DNA of 33,627 bases from Candidatus Zipacnadia bacterium (GTDB lineage: Bacteria > Armatimonadota > Zipacnadia > Zipacnadales > Zipacnadaceae). The translations under genes and the position numbers were made by a program. The notes under the pieces were generated by a model. It was not told the origin of the DNA. It saw only the letters and a program-made list of their open reading frames with translations, and did not search any database. Positions within the stretch are counted from its first letter, which is position 1. Each line of letters opens with the position of its first letter. This document shows positions 15,647-22,208 of this stretch, in pieces. The DNA lies in contig JALGUR010000024.1 of assembly GCA_029820565.1 (NCBI GenBank), positions 1 to 33,627 of the forward strand, in the 5' to 3' direction.

Positions 15647-17167
15647 CTACATTTCACACTCGCTGAGCGGACTGCCCGCCAGGACGTGCTGGATAATCTG
15701 GTCGGTGTGAGCACGGGCCTGTTGTAGTTGATTGCGCACTGCAGCCAGTTCCTCGCGAGTTTGAGCCACTGAGGAACCAAGACCCTGAATCATCCCCGCG
15801 ACTTGCTCCGGATTAGTGCTGCCCAGACTGACCTGGCGCTGCAAGCAAGCAGTCGGATCAACTACCTGGGCGATTTCGTCAATCGTAAGTTGTTGTCCCT
15901 GCGCGGATAGCAGCTCCTGCACGCGCTCATAGTCGTCCAGCGTCTTGCCTTCCTTGATGAGAGTGCCCACCAACTCGCCTACAATCTGGTGACAAGTGCG
16001 GAAGGGCAGCCCGCGCTCGCGGACCAGGAAGTTGGCTAACTCCGTGGCCGCCGCGAAATTAGCGCTGGCCAACTCTCTCATCCGCTCGGCGTTCAACACC
16101 ATCCCCTGTACCATCGGCGTGAATACGCGCAGAATGCTGTCTATCGTATCCAGCGCATGCCACAGTGGCGGTTTGTCTTCCTGGAGGTCCCGGTTATAGC
16201 CGCTGGGCAGCGCCTTCAGGGATGTCAGCACTTGCATCAGGCGGCCGAAGATGGTTCCGGTGCGGGCGCGGGTCAACTCGGCGATGCAGGCGTTCTTTTT
16301 CTGGGGCATTATGGAACTGCCCGAGGCGAAGGCGTCGGGGATTTCAATCATCCCATACTCATAAGTAGAAAACAAGACCAGTTCTTCGGCCAGCCGGGAG
16401 ATATTAGTAGCCAGTATGGCCAAAGCGCTGAGCGCCTCAGCCACGAAATCCCGCGAACCAACCGCATCCAGGGCATGCTCGACGATGCCATCAAAACCCA
16501 GCAGTCGGGTGGTAATCTCCCGATCGATGGCAAAAGAGGTGCCCGCGAGGGCCGCGGCCCCCAAGGGACACAGGTTGGTGCGTTGATAGGCAGCGGCTAT
16601 TCGTTGTTGATCTCGTTGGAGAGCCGAGGCGTGGCCCGACAGCCAGAACCCCGCCGAGATGGGCTGAGCGTGCTGGGTATGAGTGTAGCCGGGCATTACG
16701 GTCTCGGTATGCTGGGCAGCCCGCTGCAACAGCGTCTCCTGGAGGTCAGCTACCGCGGCCCGGATGTCCAACAGGCGCACTCGCAGGTGCATCCGAGTGT
16801 CGGTAACTACCTGGTCATTGCGCGAACGGGCGGTATGCAGCCGCCCGCCTATCTCAGGCCCGGCTCCCTCGCGCAGGTACACCTCCACATTCATGTGAAC
16901 ATCTTCAAGGTCGCGGCGCAACTCCAGCCGCCCCGCTTCATACTCACTTCGGGCTTCCTGCAGGCACCGCAGTATCTCGCCCAGATCGTCCTCCGAGATT
17001 ATCCCGCACTCAGCCAGCATTATGGCATGAGCCTGGCTGCCCCAGATGTCTTCGGCGATTATGCGGGAGTCGGCAGCAGTGGACTCACTGAACTCCAGCG
17101 CCTCTTGCGCCAGGTCAGCGCTAAAACGCCCGCCCCATAGTTTCTTAAATTTGCCTTCGTCGCTCAT
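15647..17167 (-). CDS. argH: Argininosuccinate lyase (ArgH)
   Basis: It cleaves argininosuccinate to arginine and fumarate, the last step of arginine synthesis. The sequence has KLWGGRFS at the start, HTARSRNDQV (111-120), MPGYTHTQHAQP (158-169), and the superfamily signature GSSIMPQKKN (282-291). The next residues are Ala-Cys where Pro-Asp is usual, a small oddity. At 506 residues it is slightly long for the family. The ATG directly abuts the TAG of the YbjN-like gene, so translation is probably coupled. Confidence 0.96.
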   Translation of the reverse strand: MSDEGKFKKLWGGRFSADLAQEALEFSESTAADSRIIAEDIWGSQAHAIMLAECGIISEDDLGEILRCLQEARSEYEAGRLELRRDLEDVHMNVEVYLREGAGPEIGGRLHTARSRNDQVVTDTRMHLRVRLLDIRAAVADLQETLLQRAAQHTETVMPGYTHTQHAQPISAGFWLSGHASALQRDQQRIAAAYQRTNLCPLGAAALAGTSFAIDREITTRLLGFDGIVEHALDAVGSRDFVAEALSALAILATNISRLAEELVLFSTYEYGMIEIPDAFASGSSIMPQKKNACIAELTRARTGTIFGRLMQVLTSLKALPSGYNRDLQEDKPPLWHALDTIDSILRVFTPMVQGMVLNAERMRELASANFAAATELANFLVRERGLPFRTCHQIVGELVGTLIKEGKTLDDYERVQELLSAQGQQLTIDEIAQVVDPTACLQRQVSLGSTNPEQVAGMIQGLGSSVAQTREELAAVRNQLQQARAHTDQIIQHVLAGSPLSECEM

Positions 17168-18019
17168 CTATTGTTCTGCCTCAGGCTGTTGTTCTGCCTC
17201 AGGCTGTTGTTCTGCTTCCGCCTCAGGTTCTTCGGGCTGTGGCTCTTCGCTGTCTCCGGCCTCCTGTTCTTCCCCAGGCTGTGGCTCTTCGCTGTCTCCG
17301 GCTTCCTGTTCTTCCCCGGGCTGTGGTTCTTCGGCTGGGGCAGGCTCTTGTTCTGCTACGGGTTGCGGTTCAACTTGTGGTTGTAGTTCTTCCGTCGGCT
17401 TAGGCTCTACCTTAGTCGCCGGTTGGGGCTTGGCTTCTGGTTTAGGCTTGACTTTAGGCGATTCGCCTGTCAGCGGGCTTGCCCACATTATTCTCATCAA
17501 CTCCGGGTAATGTTGGTCAGCGGTCATTATCAGTGCTTGAAAACAGGCGGCAAAGCTCTCGTAGCCCAAACCGTTCTCAGTGCTGAAGGTATAGGACAGG
17601 CGTACTTCACCGTCTTCTTTGTCCCATTCATACTTGCCGACCAGCAATTGCCAGTTCAACTCCATCAGCCGCTGCATCATTAGCGCATGTCGGGGATGGG
17701 AAGCCGGGCAGTATAGAAGCCGGTTGACGCATACGTATACCACCTTGCGCGCCTCGTCTATGAATATGCGCATATCGAACTGATTATTCTCGCCCCGCAT
17801 GGTCAGGGACATCTCAGGCACCTTGTTAGTTGTATTAATCTCGTAGACGTAGCCCATCTTATCTATATATGAGGCGAGCAGCCCGGCAGTCACTCCCTCC
17901 TCCGATGCGCTCTCTTTAGCCGGTAGGCCCTTTTCGGGCGGCTGAGCAGCAAGGCGACTTATTCCGCTCAGTAATAATACCGTCAACAACCCGCATATCA
18001 GTCTCTCAATGGTTTTCAT
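17168..18019 (-). CDS. Exported YbjN-like protein with acidic Pro/Gln/Glu-rich repeat tail
   Basis: ATG at 18019 was chosen over 18037: GAGGG lies seven bases upstream and a signal peptide follows (MKTIERLICGLLTVLLLSGI). About residues 45-180 resemble the YbjN domain (LLASYIDKMGYVYE, MRIFIDEARKVVYVCVNRLL, LMELNWQLLVGKYEWDKEDG), a CesT-chaperone-like fold with no enzyme activity known. From about 190 on it is low complexity, first KPKPE/PQPA then two perfect PQPGEEQEAGDSEE units and AEQQPE repeats. It is 104 bases downstream of the third JAMM gene and shares its strand, so it could be part of that transcript, but no function links them. Confidence 0.75.
   Translation of the reverse strand: MKTIERLICGLLTVLLLSGISRLAAQPPEKGLPAKESASEEGVTAGLLASYIDKMGYVYEINTTNKVPEMSLTMRGENNQFDMRIFIDEARKVVYVCVNRLLYCPASHPRHALMMQRLMELNWQLLVGKYEWDKEDGEVRLSYTFSTENGLGYESFAACFQALIMTADQHYPELMRIMWASPLTGESPKVKPKPEAKPQPATKVEPKPTEELQPQVEPQPVAEQEPAPAEEPQPGEEQEAGDSEEPQPGEEQEAGDSEEPQPEEPEAEAEQQPEAEQQPEAEQ
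17171..17330. repeat. In-frame tandem repeats: 18-bp unit x2 and 42-bp unit x2
   Basis: The 18-bp unit TTGTTCTGCCTCAGGCTG occurs at 17171-17188 and 17189-17206, with a third partial copy. A 42-bp unit starts at 17235 and again at 17277, and a third start is seen at 17319. Both periods are multiples of three, so slippage changes tail length without breaking the frame. Confidence 0.9.
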
Positions 18020-18123
18020 TGTTGGTCCCTCACACAAGTTTTGATGTACTATTCTGTATATTCATTCTCCAGTCCCTTTTGCCCTCCATTACCATTCATT
18101 ATGGTCTGGGCCCCGAAGCCACA

Positions 18124-18771
18124 TCAATCCAATGGAGCCCGCAGTTCCCAGTGGGCACTGTGGTGGGCCAGCAACTCAGTCAAAGTCTGATAGGTCTCCT
18201 CTTCCCGGCCGTATATGAAATAGCCACTGGCCGCCACCAGATCACTATTCTGCCAGTAAAACAGCCCCCAGGTGAAATCGGCGGGATCAATGACCAGAGC
18301 AACGTGCGTACTGTCAGCAAAGAAATGCTGATGTATGAACAGGTCGTGCCCCGACAGGAATACGCCAATGCCGGGATGAGTGTGATACCAGCCCACTATC
18401 CGCTGGGCGGGGTATTCACTCTGTTTTCGCGCTAACATCTCCTCCCAGGCCTGGTGAGTGAAAGTCAGAGACAGCCGCCGGCCCTGCGCCAAAGTAGCGG
18501 GAATGGCCTCCTCAACCAACAAGTAGTGCCCGTAGGCATCAGCGCAGTTATAGCCTATTAGCAGCCCACCCGCCTCTACCGGCTCACCTGTGGGCAGAGA
18601 GGCTAATATTGTCGCTACCGCATCCAGGTGCAGAAAGATAGGCCGCTGCCCGGGCGAGGCTCCCACTTCTCCGACCACCTGCACCGGCTGCTGGGGCCGG
18701 GGCCGCGATATGATGCTCTGCTCACCCGTAGTATCGGTGGTTAGTTCGATTTCGGGTTGTTCATGATCCAT
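18124..18771 (-). CDS. JAMM/MPN+ (JAB) isopeptidase-like protein, third of three
   Basis: JAB proteins are zinc isopeptidases that remove ubiquitin-like modifiers. The full JAMM set is present: Glu66 in EAGGLLIG, then HTHPGIGVFLSGHD with His130, His132, Ser140 and Asp143 (H-x-H-x7-S-x2-D). The surrounding VGWYHTHPG is closer to eukaryotic Rpn11/CSN5 than to RadC-type JABs. The N-terminal tail (1-44) is disordered-looking and contains PEIELTT (6-12), a variant of the motif shared across this locus. No signal peptide or TM segment is present, so it is cytoplasmic. It is the last gene of the Ubl locus, 53 bases after the RING gene. A deconjugase role is inferred from family and context. Confidence 0.92.
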   Translation of the reverse strand: MDHEQPEIELTTDTTGEQSIISRPRPQQPVQVVGEVGASPGQRPIFLHLDAVATILASLPTGEPVEAGGLLIGYNCADAYGHYLLVEEAIPATLAQGRRLSLTFTHQAWEEMLARKQSEYPAQRIVGWYHTHPGIGVFLSGHDLFIHQHFFADSTHVALVIDPADFTWGLFYWQNSDLVAASGYFIYGREEETYQTLTELLAHHSAHWELRAPLD

Positions 18772-18824
18772 ATTGCCCTACGATTTCTTGTCAGCACCCT
18801 TGACAGTACAATTGATACCAGCGA

Positions 18825-19529
18825 TTAGTCAGCGCCTCCCCCTATTACTACCAGGCCCCATATCAAAGCCAGGAACAACACTATACCACTAACAACGACG
18901 GCAGCGATGGCCTTGCTCCGAGCCGGGCAGGTGCCCAACCCCAACTTATTTATCTGCGAGATGATTGAAGCGCCCCAGAACAGACTTATGATAGACAGAA
19001 TCCCGCAGCAGAATACAGACAGCACGGCAAAAATCAGGGCATTGGTTGCCTGGCCATCCAGTTCAGCCGCAAATATTGCCTGGGCCCCCACCGGCAAGGA
19101 CTCACTCCCTGACGCACCGAGAGTTCCGCGAGCGGTGGCATAGGTCGCTCCCGCCCGCTCACCTTGCGACGCTCCGCGGCAGCCGTAGGTAGTACAGCCG
19201 CCGTTCTCCTCCCAACACTCGCTGTGATGAGGCACCCCACACTCCGAACAGATTGTTACTGCCTGGCCTGGCTTGATGGGAAACCGGCAATATGGACAGG
19301 TTTTACCTATTGCCTCGGCTTCGTCGGCACTGGGCCGGGCGACTTCCTCCAGATCAATATCAATGATTTCGCTGCTTGCCCTCCTGGGAGGTGGCGGTGC
19401 CGGAGCGTCAGACGCCGCGTGGTCAGAGCCCGCTTGACCACGCGCCGGCAGGCCGAAGATTTGCGCCCCACATTTGGAGCAAAACCGGCCCTGAACCCGA
19501 ATATTCTCATGACAGTAAGGACAGCGCAT
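18825..19529 (-). CDS. Membrane-anchored prokaryotic RING-finger protein (E3 candidate)
   Basis: A zinc ribbon (CPYCHENI...FCSKCG, Cys3/6/17/20) is followed by a Pro-rich linker with SSEIIDIDLEEV (52-63), the locus motif. A prokaryotic RING/treble clef follows: Cys78, Cys81, Cys94, Cys97, His102, Cys105, Cys112 and Cys117 (C-x2-C-x12-C-x2-C-x4-H-x2-C-x6-C-x4-C, with ECWEENGGCTTYGC). The C-terminus has two hydrophobic hairpin-like segments (about 155-190 and 203-230), so it is held in the membrane with the RING probably cytoplasmic. RING domains bind E2s. Placement ten bases after the E2 stop supports a ligase or scaffold role. Activity is inferred. Confidence 0.85.
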   Translation of the reverse strand: MRCPYCHENIRVQGRFCSKCGAQIFGLPARGQAGSDHAASDAPAPPPPRRASSEIIDIDLEEVARPSADEAEAIGKTCPYCRFPIKPGQAVTICSECGVPHHSECWEENGGCTTYGCRGASQGERAGATYATARGTLGASGSESLPVGAQAIFAAELDGQATNALIFAVLSVFCCGILSIISLFWGASIISQINKLGLGTCPARSKAIAAVVVSGIVLFLALIWGLVVIGGGAD

Positions 19530-19539
19530 AAACTCCCAG

Positions 19540-20076
19540 TCACATCAATTCTATCTCTATATCGTCTTGCGACTTCCGCTGAGTCCTGCTCTCACTTAGA
19601 AAATCAATATCGACCTCAGGTTGGTACAGTTCGGCATTGCCAACCGGCAAGACGTGCTCATTTTGCACTGCCCAGCGCGCGGCCACCGGATTCAGCGGGC
19701 TTTTAGGGTTGTAGTTCTGGTACTGGATCATCTGGCCAATCTGGATGATCACATCGCTGAGCGTCTCGCCTGCCGCCCAGTAATCATCAATACATATATA
19801 AGACCCAAAGTTGGGATGAAATATGGGTGTGGTCAGCACACACTTGGGCTTTTCGCGCGGATAATCGCGCTGCAGGTAGATTTTGACCCGGTGGTCAGTA
19901 CGCACTACCGGGCGGTTGGTCCTATCATCCAGGGCCAAACCCCGCACCCGGTAGACTACCTCATAGGCCTCGGGTGGATTGCCTTGTAAGGGTCGCACGG
20001 CTATGTAGGGATGACCAGTGAAATCATCCCGCAATTGTTGATAGTCAGCATATAACCGTCTCAGTCTGGCGTTCAT
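19540..20076 (-). CDS. E2 ubiquitin-conjugating-enzyme-like (UBC fold) protein
   Basis: E2s carry a Ubl as a thioester and pass it to a target. The sequence has the UBC landmarks in order: VKIYLQRDYPREKP (64-77), TTPIFHPNFGSYIC with the HPN triad at 87-89 and candidate catalytic Cys95, Trp100, then ETLSDVIIQIGQMI and NPKSPLNPVAARW (123-135), matching the helix and Pro-Leu-Asn region of eukaryotic E2s. Asn89 to Cys95 is two residues shorter than in typical E2s. The C-terminal tail holds two copies of the locus motif, PEVDIDFLSE (153-162) and DDIEIELM at the very end. The start has GAGGA upstream. It is cytoplasmic and in the same direction as E1, RING and JAMM genes. Confidence 0.92.
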   Translation of the reverse strand: MNARLRRLYADYQQLRDDFTGHPYIAVRPLQGNPPEAYEVVYRVRGLALDDRTNRPVVRTDHRVKIYLQRDYPREKPKCVLTTPIFHPNFGSYICIDDYWAAGETLSDVIIQIGQMIQYQNYNPKSPLNPVAARWAVQNEHVLPVGNAELYQPEVDIDFLSESRTQRKSQDDIEIELM

Positions 20077-20128
20077 ATCCGTCCTCGTCTGCTATCTTCT
20101 CGCGTAGCCCAGACGATTGTCCCATATT

Positions 20129-20230
20129 GTAGGAGCGACATTCCTGTCGCGACAAGACAAGTCACACATGCCACCACAGGAGAGGCTTCCACGCCCTGAC
20201 TGGCATCGCGGCAGGGATGCCGCTCCTACA
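20129..20230. repeat. R1 repeat, inverted pair of arms about 50 bp apart
   Basis: TGTAGGAGCGACATTCCTGT (20129-20148, continuing CGCGACAA) faces TCGCGGCAGGGATGCCGCTC (20206-20225, continuing CTACA). The outer ends match those at 4405-4459, so this looks like a small non-autonomous palindromic element with 50 bp between its arms. Confidence 0.8.
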
Positions 20231-20242
20231 CATTGACGGCAC

Positions 20243-20271
20243 TCTATACGCGGGGCGAAAGCTGGTTGCAA
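20243..20271 (-). promoter_or_regulatory. Possible promoter for the E2-RING-JAMM sub-operon
   Basis: On the minus strand TTGCAA (20266-20271), a 17-base spacer and TATAGA (20243-20248) match four of six bases in each box. It would give a leader of about 160 nt before the E2 start. It is weak on sequence alone. Confidence 0.35.
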
Positions 20272-20290
20272 CTTCTGCCCGCCCTTGCAC

Positions 20291-20335
20291 CTCACCCCGT
20301 TCCCCTCTCCCTGGGGGAGAGGGGCTACGGGTGAG
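20291..20335. repeat. Long palindrome, CTCACCCC/CCCCTCTCCC type
   Basis: CCCCTCTCCC (20302-20311) pairs with GGGAGAGGGG (20315-20324). An outer CTCACCC (20291-20297) pairs with GGGTGAG (20329-20335). This CTCACCCC...GGGTGAG palindrome type is common in intergenic DNA of many bacteria. No T-run follows. Confidence 0.8.
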
Positions 20336-20408
20336 CCAGTCGTTCCCTGCCGTTAGTTTGCCGTTCCTGTCCACTGTCGACCAGCCACTGTCCACTTGCC
20401 GGCCGCTA

Positions 20409-21119
20409 CTACCCCTCTCCTCTCAACAGTCGGTGCACTGGTTGGGCCAAGGCTTGCAGCCAACCACTGCTGCCCGGCCGGGGCCCGCAGTAGTCCAAGG
20501 TCTCAACAAGCCGCTGGGCAATGCCATAGGTTTCCTCAGTTGTGTTAATCCAGAGACCCGCCACCGGCTCCAATTCCTCCTCCTGACAACAGAATGCTGC
20601 CACCTGCTTCTTTACCGGGTCCACCACAACACCTAACTGTCCGGCTCCGCTAAAGAAATTCTGTTGGATGAATGTATCCTGGTCAGAAAAGAATACTCCG
20701 AAACCCGGATGGGTATGATACCAGCCGACAATGTGCAGATTCTCGCCCAGTGAGTCCAGGTAACTGTATATCTCTTCCCAACTATCATGAGAAAAGGTAA
20801 CGTGCCCGCGGGCTGCGTCGGTGCGGGCCGCCGGCAGCGCTTCGGCCATCATAGTTGCCAATCCCAGCCGACTGCGGCAGATTCGGCCCAGCAATATCCC
20901 GCCCACCTCGCAGTCCAGGCGCCGCCCGGCGTGGGCCAGCATCTGCTTGAGGCATGGATAGGACATAAACACCCGCAATCCCCTACCCGGCTGGCCCAGT
21001 TTCACCAGGTGCACACCCTCGGCTTCCGCCGGATCCGGCCCTTCGGGCACCTCGGGCCCAACCGCCGCTTCAATATCTATCTGAATCTCCTCGCTGCTCT
21101 GTTGATTATTCTGATTCAT
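20409..21119 (-). CDS. JAMM/MPN+ (JAB) isopeptidase-like protein, second of three
   Basis: All JAMM ligands are visible: Glu71 in CEVGGILLG, then HTHPGFGVFFSDQD with His135, His137, Ser145 and Asp148. The FSHDSWEEIYSYLDS and GWYHTHPGFG segments closely match the LysM-fused JAMM next to it, so the two are probably paralogues from duplication. The N-terminal 45 residues are acidic and disordered-looking and hold SEEIQIDIEAAV (9-20), the locus motif. There is no TM or signal peptide. The ATG overlaps the end of the upstream JAMM gene by 14 bases, which means translational coupling. It is inferred to remove the locus Ubl from targets in the cytoplasm. Confidence 0.92.
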   Translation of the reverse strand: MNQNNQQSSEEIQIDIEAAVGPEVPEGPDPAEAEGVHLVKLGQPGRGLRVFMSYPCLKQMLAHAGRRLDCEVGGILLGRICRSRLGLATMMAEALPAARTDAARGHVTFSHDSWEEIYSYLDSLGENLHIVGWYHTHPGFGVFFSDQDTFIQQNFFSGAGQLGVVVDPVKKQVAAFCCQEEELEPVAGLWINTTEETYGIAQRLVETLDYCGPRPGSSGWLQALAQPVHRLLRGEG

Positions 21120-22164
21120 CAGCCTTCTCAGGCAACTTCGGCAGCCGCAGCCTCATCCCCGGCTCCAGGCTCGCGCCCCCGGCATCAAGCCCATTTTCCG
21201 CCGCAATCAATCCGGCCATATCCCCGCGTCCGTATACTTCCTCCGCTATCCTCCACAGGCTATCCCCGGGCTTCACTGTGTACCACTCATAGTGGATACC
21301 CAGGTCGCTGCGTAGTTCACCGAGTTCCTTTTCAATGTCCCGTAGCATAGTGCTGTACTCAGTGAGTTGCTCTTCCAACGGCTCAATACTCGGTGGCACA
21401 GGCGTCTCGCCTGTCCGTATCCCCGACGGGCGGGCCGCCCGTTGTACCGAGCGGCTGGCCGATGGCCTCACCACCAGCAGCGTATTTACCAACTGCAGCG
21501 CCAGGATCACTCCCAGTACGGCCAGAACCGTTACTGTCAAGGGCCGCAGATGTGCTACGGACTCTGGCGGGCGCGGCTCGGCGGCGGGGCTAACGGTGGC
21601 AATGGGCAATTCTCGCTGTGCCGCCGAACTGTATATGTTGTAGCCCCCCGCCGGAGTGATGTCACTTCCCTGCCAGCAGAAGCAGCCCGATTCCTGCGAG
21701 ACCGGGTCAATAACATAGGCTATCTGCCAGGGCGCATTGAAAAAATTGCGATGAATAAACAAGTCATACTCCGAGAGGAAAATTCCGAATCCCGGATGAG
21801 TGTGATACCAGCCTACTATCTGTTTGTCGGGATATTGTGAGTCTATGACCCGATAAATATCATTCCAACTGTCGTGGGTGAAGGTGACCTGGGAGCGGCT
21901 GGCCTTGGTGTGAGGTGCCGGGACAGCGGCCTCTACACAAACCACCGTCCTCTGCTGGCCGGTGGCGATGGTCCCCAGCAGTACGCCGCCCTGTTCCCGC
22001 GAGGTATCCTGCTGCCCATGCTCGGCAGCGGCTGCCACTACTCCATCCTCAATCATTATCACCGGCGGCTTCCCACCCGGCTCCACAGCTTCCTCGCTGG
22101 CCTCCAGAGAGACCTGTAACTCGTCAGCGGTCGGCTCTTGTGGTGACTGGCGGTTGTTGTCCAT
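21106..22164 (-). CDS. JAMM/MPN+ peptidase fused to a TM segment and LysM domain
   Basis: Order of parts: tail with DELQVSLEASEE (14-25, locus motif); JAMM domain with Glu57, His121, His123, Ser131 and Asp134 in HTHPGFGIFLSEYD; a TM helix at about 209-232; a linker containing GIRTGETPVPP (248-258), encoded by an R2 palindromic repeat; a short coiled-coil-like stretch (260-288); and LysM at about 294-342 (YTVKPGDSLWRIAEEVYGRG). LysM usually binds peptidoglycan, which would put the C-terminus outside and the JAMM inside. Arginines after the TM helix argue partly against that, so topology is unsettled. I know of no described JAMM-TM-LysM protein, though that is from memory only. It is 44 bases after E1. 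Confidence 0.9.
   Translation of the reverse strand: MDNNRQSPQEPTADELQVSLEASEEAVEPGGKPPVIMIEDGVVAAAAEHGQQDTSREQGGVLLGTIATGQQRTVVCVEAAVPAPHTKASRSQVTFTHDSWNDIYRVIDSQYPDKQIVGWYHTHPGFGIFLSEYDLFIHRNFFNAPWQIAYVIDPVSQESGCFCWQGSDITPAGGYNIYSSAAQRELPIATVSPAAEPRPPESVAHLRPLTVTVLAVLGVILALQLVNTLLVVRPSASRSVQRAARPSGIRTGETPVPPSIEPLEEQLTEYSTMLRDIEKELGELRSDLGIHYEWYTVKPGDSLWRIAEEVYGRGDMAGLIAAENGLDAGGASLEPGMRLRLPKLPEKADESE
21392..21417. repeat. Palindromic repeat R2 inside a coding sequence
   Basis: GGTGGCACAGGCGTCTCGCC then TGTCCG is the same element as at 12340-12366. Here it is read in frame and encodes RTGETPVPP in the linker between the TM and LysM parts of the JAMM protein. Confidence 0.85.
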
Positions 22165-22208
22165 ACCCTCTTCTCACTCCCAATTGGCTGACGGTCAGAC
22201 AACTGCCC

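Larger units (their letters stand above)
20077..20408. other. 332-bp gene-free island between the two halves of the Ubl locus
   Basis: No protein gene is supported here. It holds an inverted pair of R1 repeat arms, a long CTCTCCC/GGGAGAG palindrome, a possible minus-strand promoter, and short imperfect repeats around CCACTGTCCA (near 20370-20400). It separates Ubl-E1-JAMM-JAMM from E2-RING-JAMM, so the latter could be transcribed separately. Confidence 0.7.

Noticed and set aside
16157-17140. 327-codon open frame on the plus strand
   Set aside because: It is antisense to argH, which is certain from its signature motifs.
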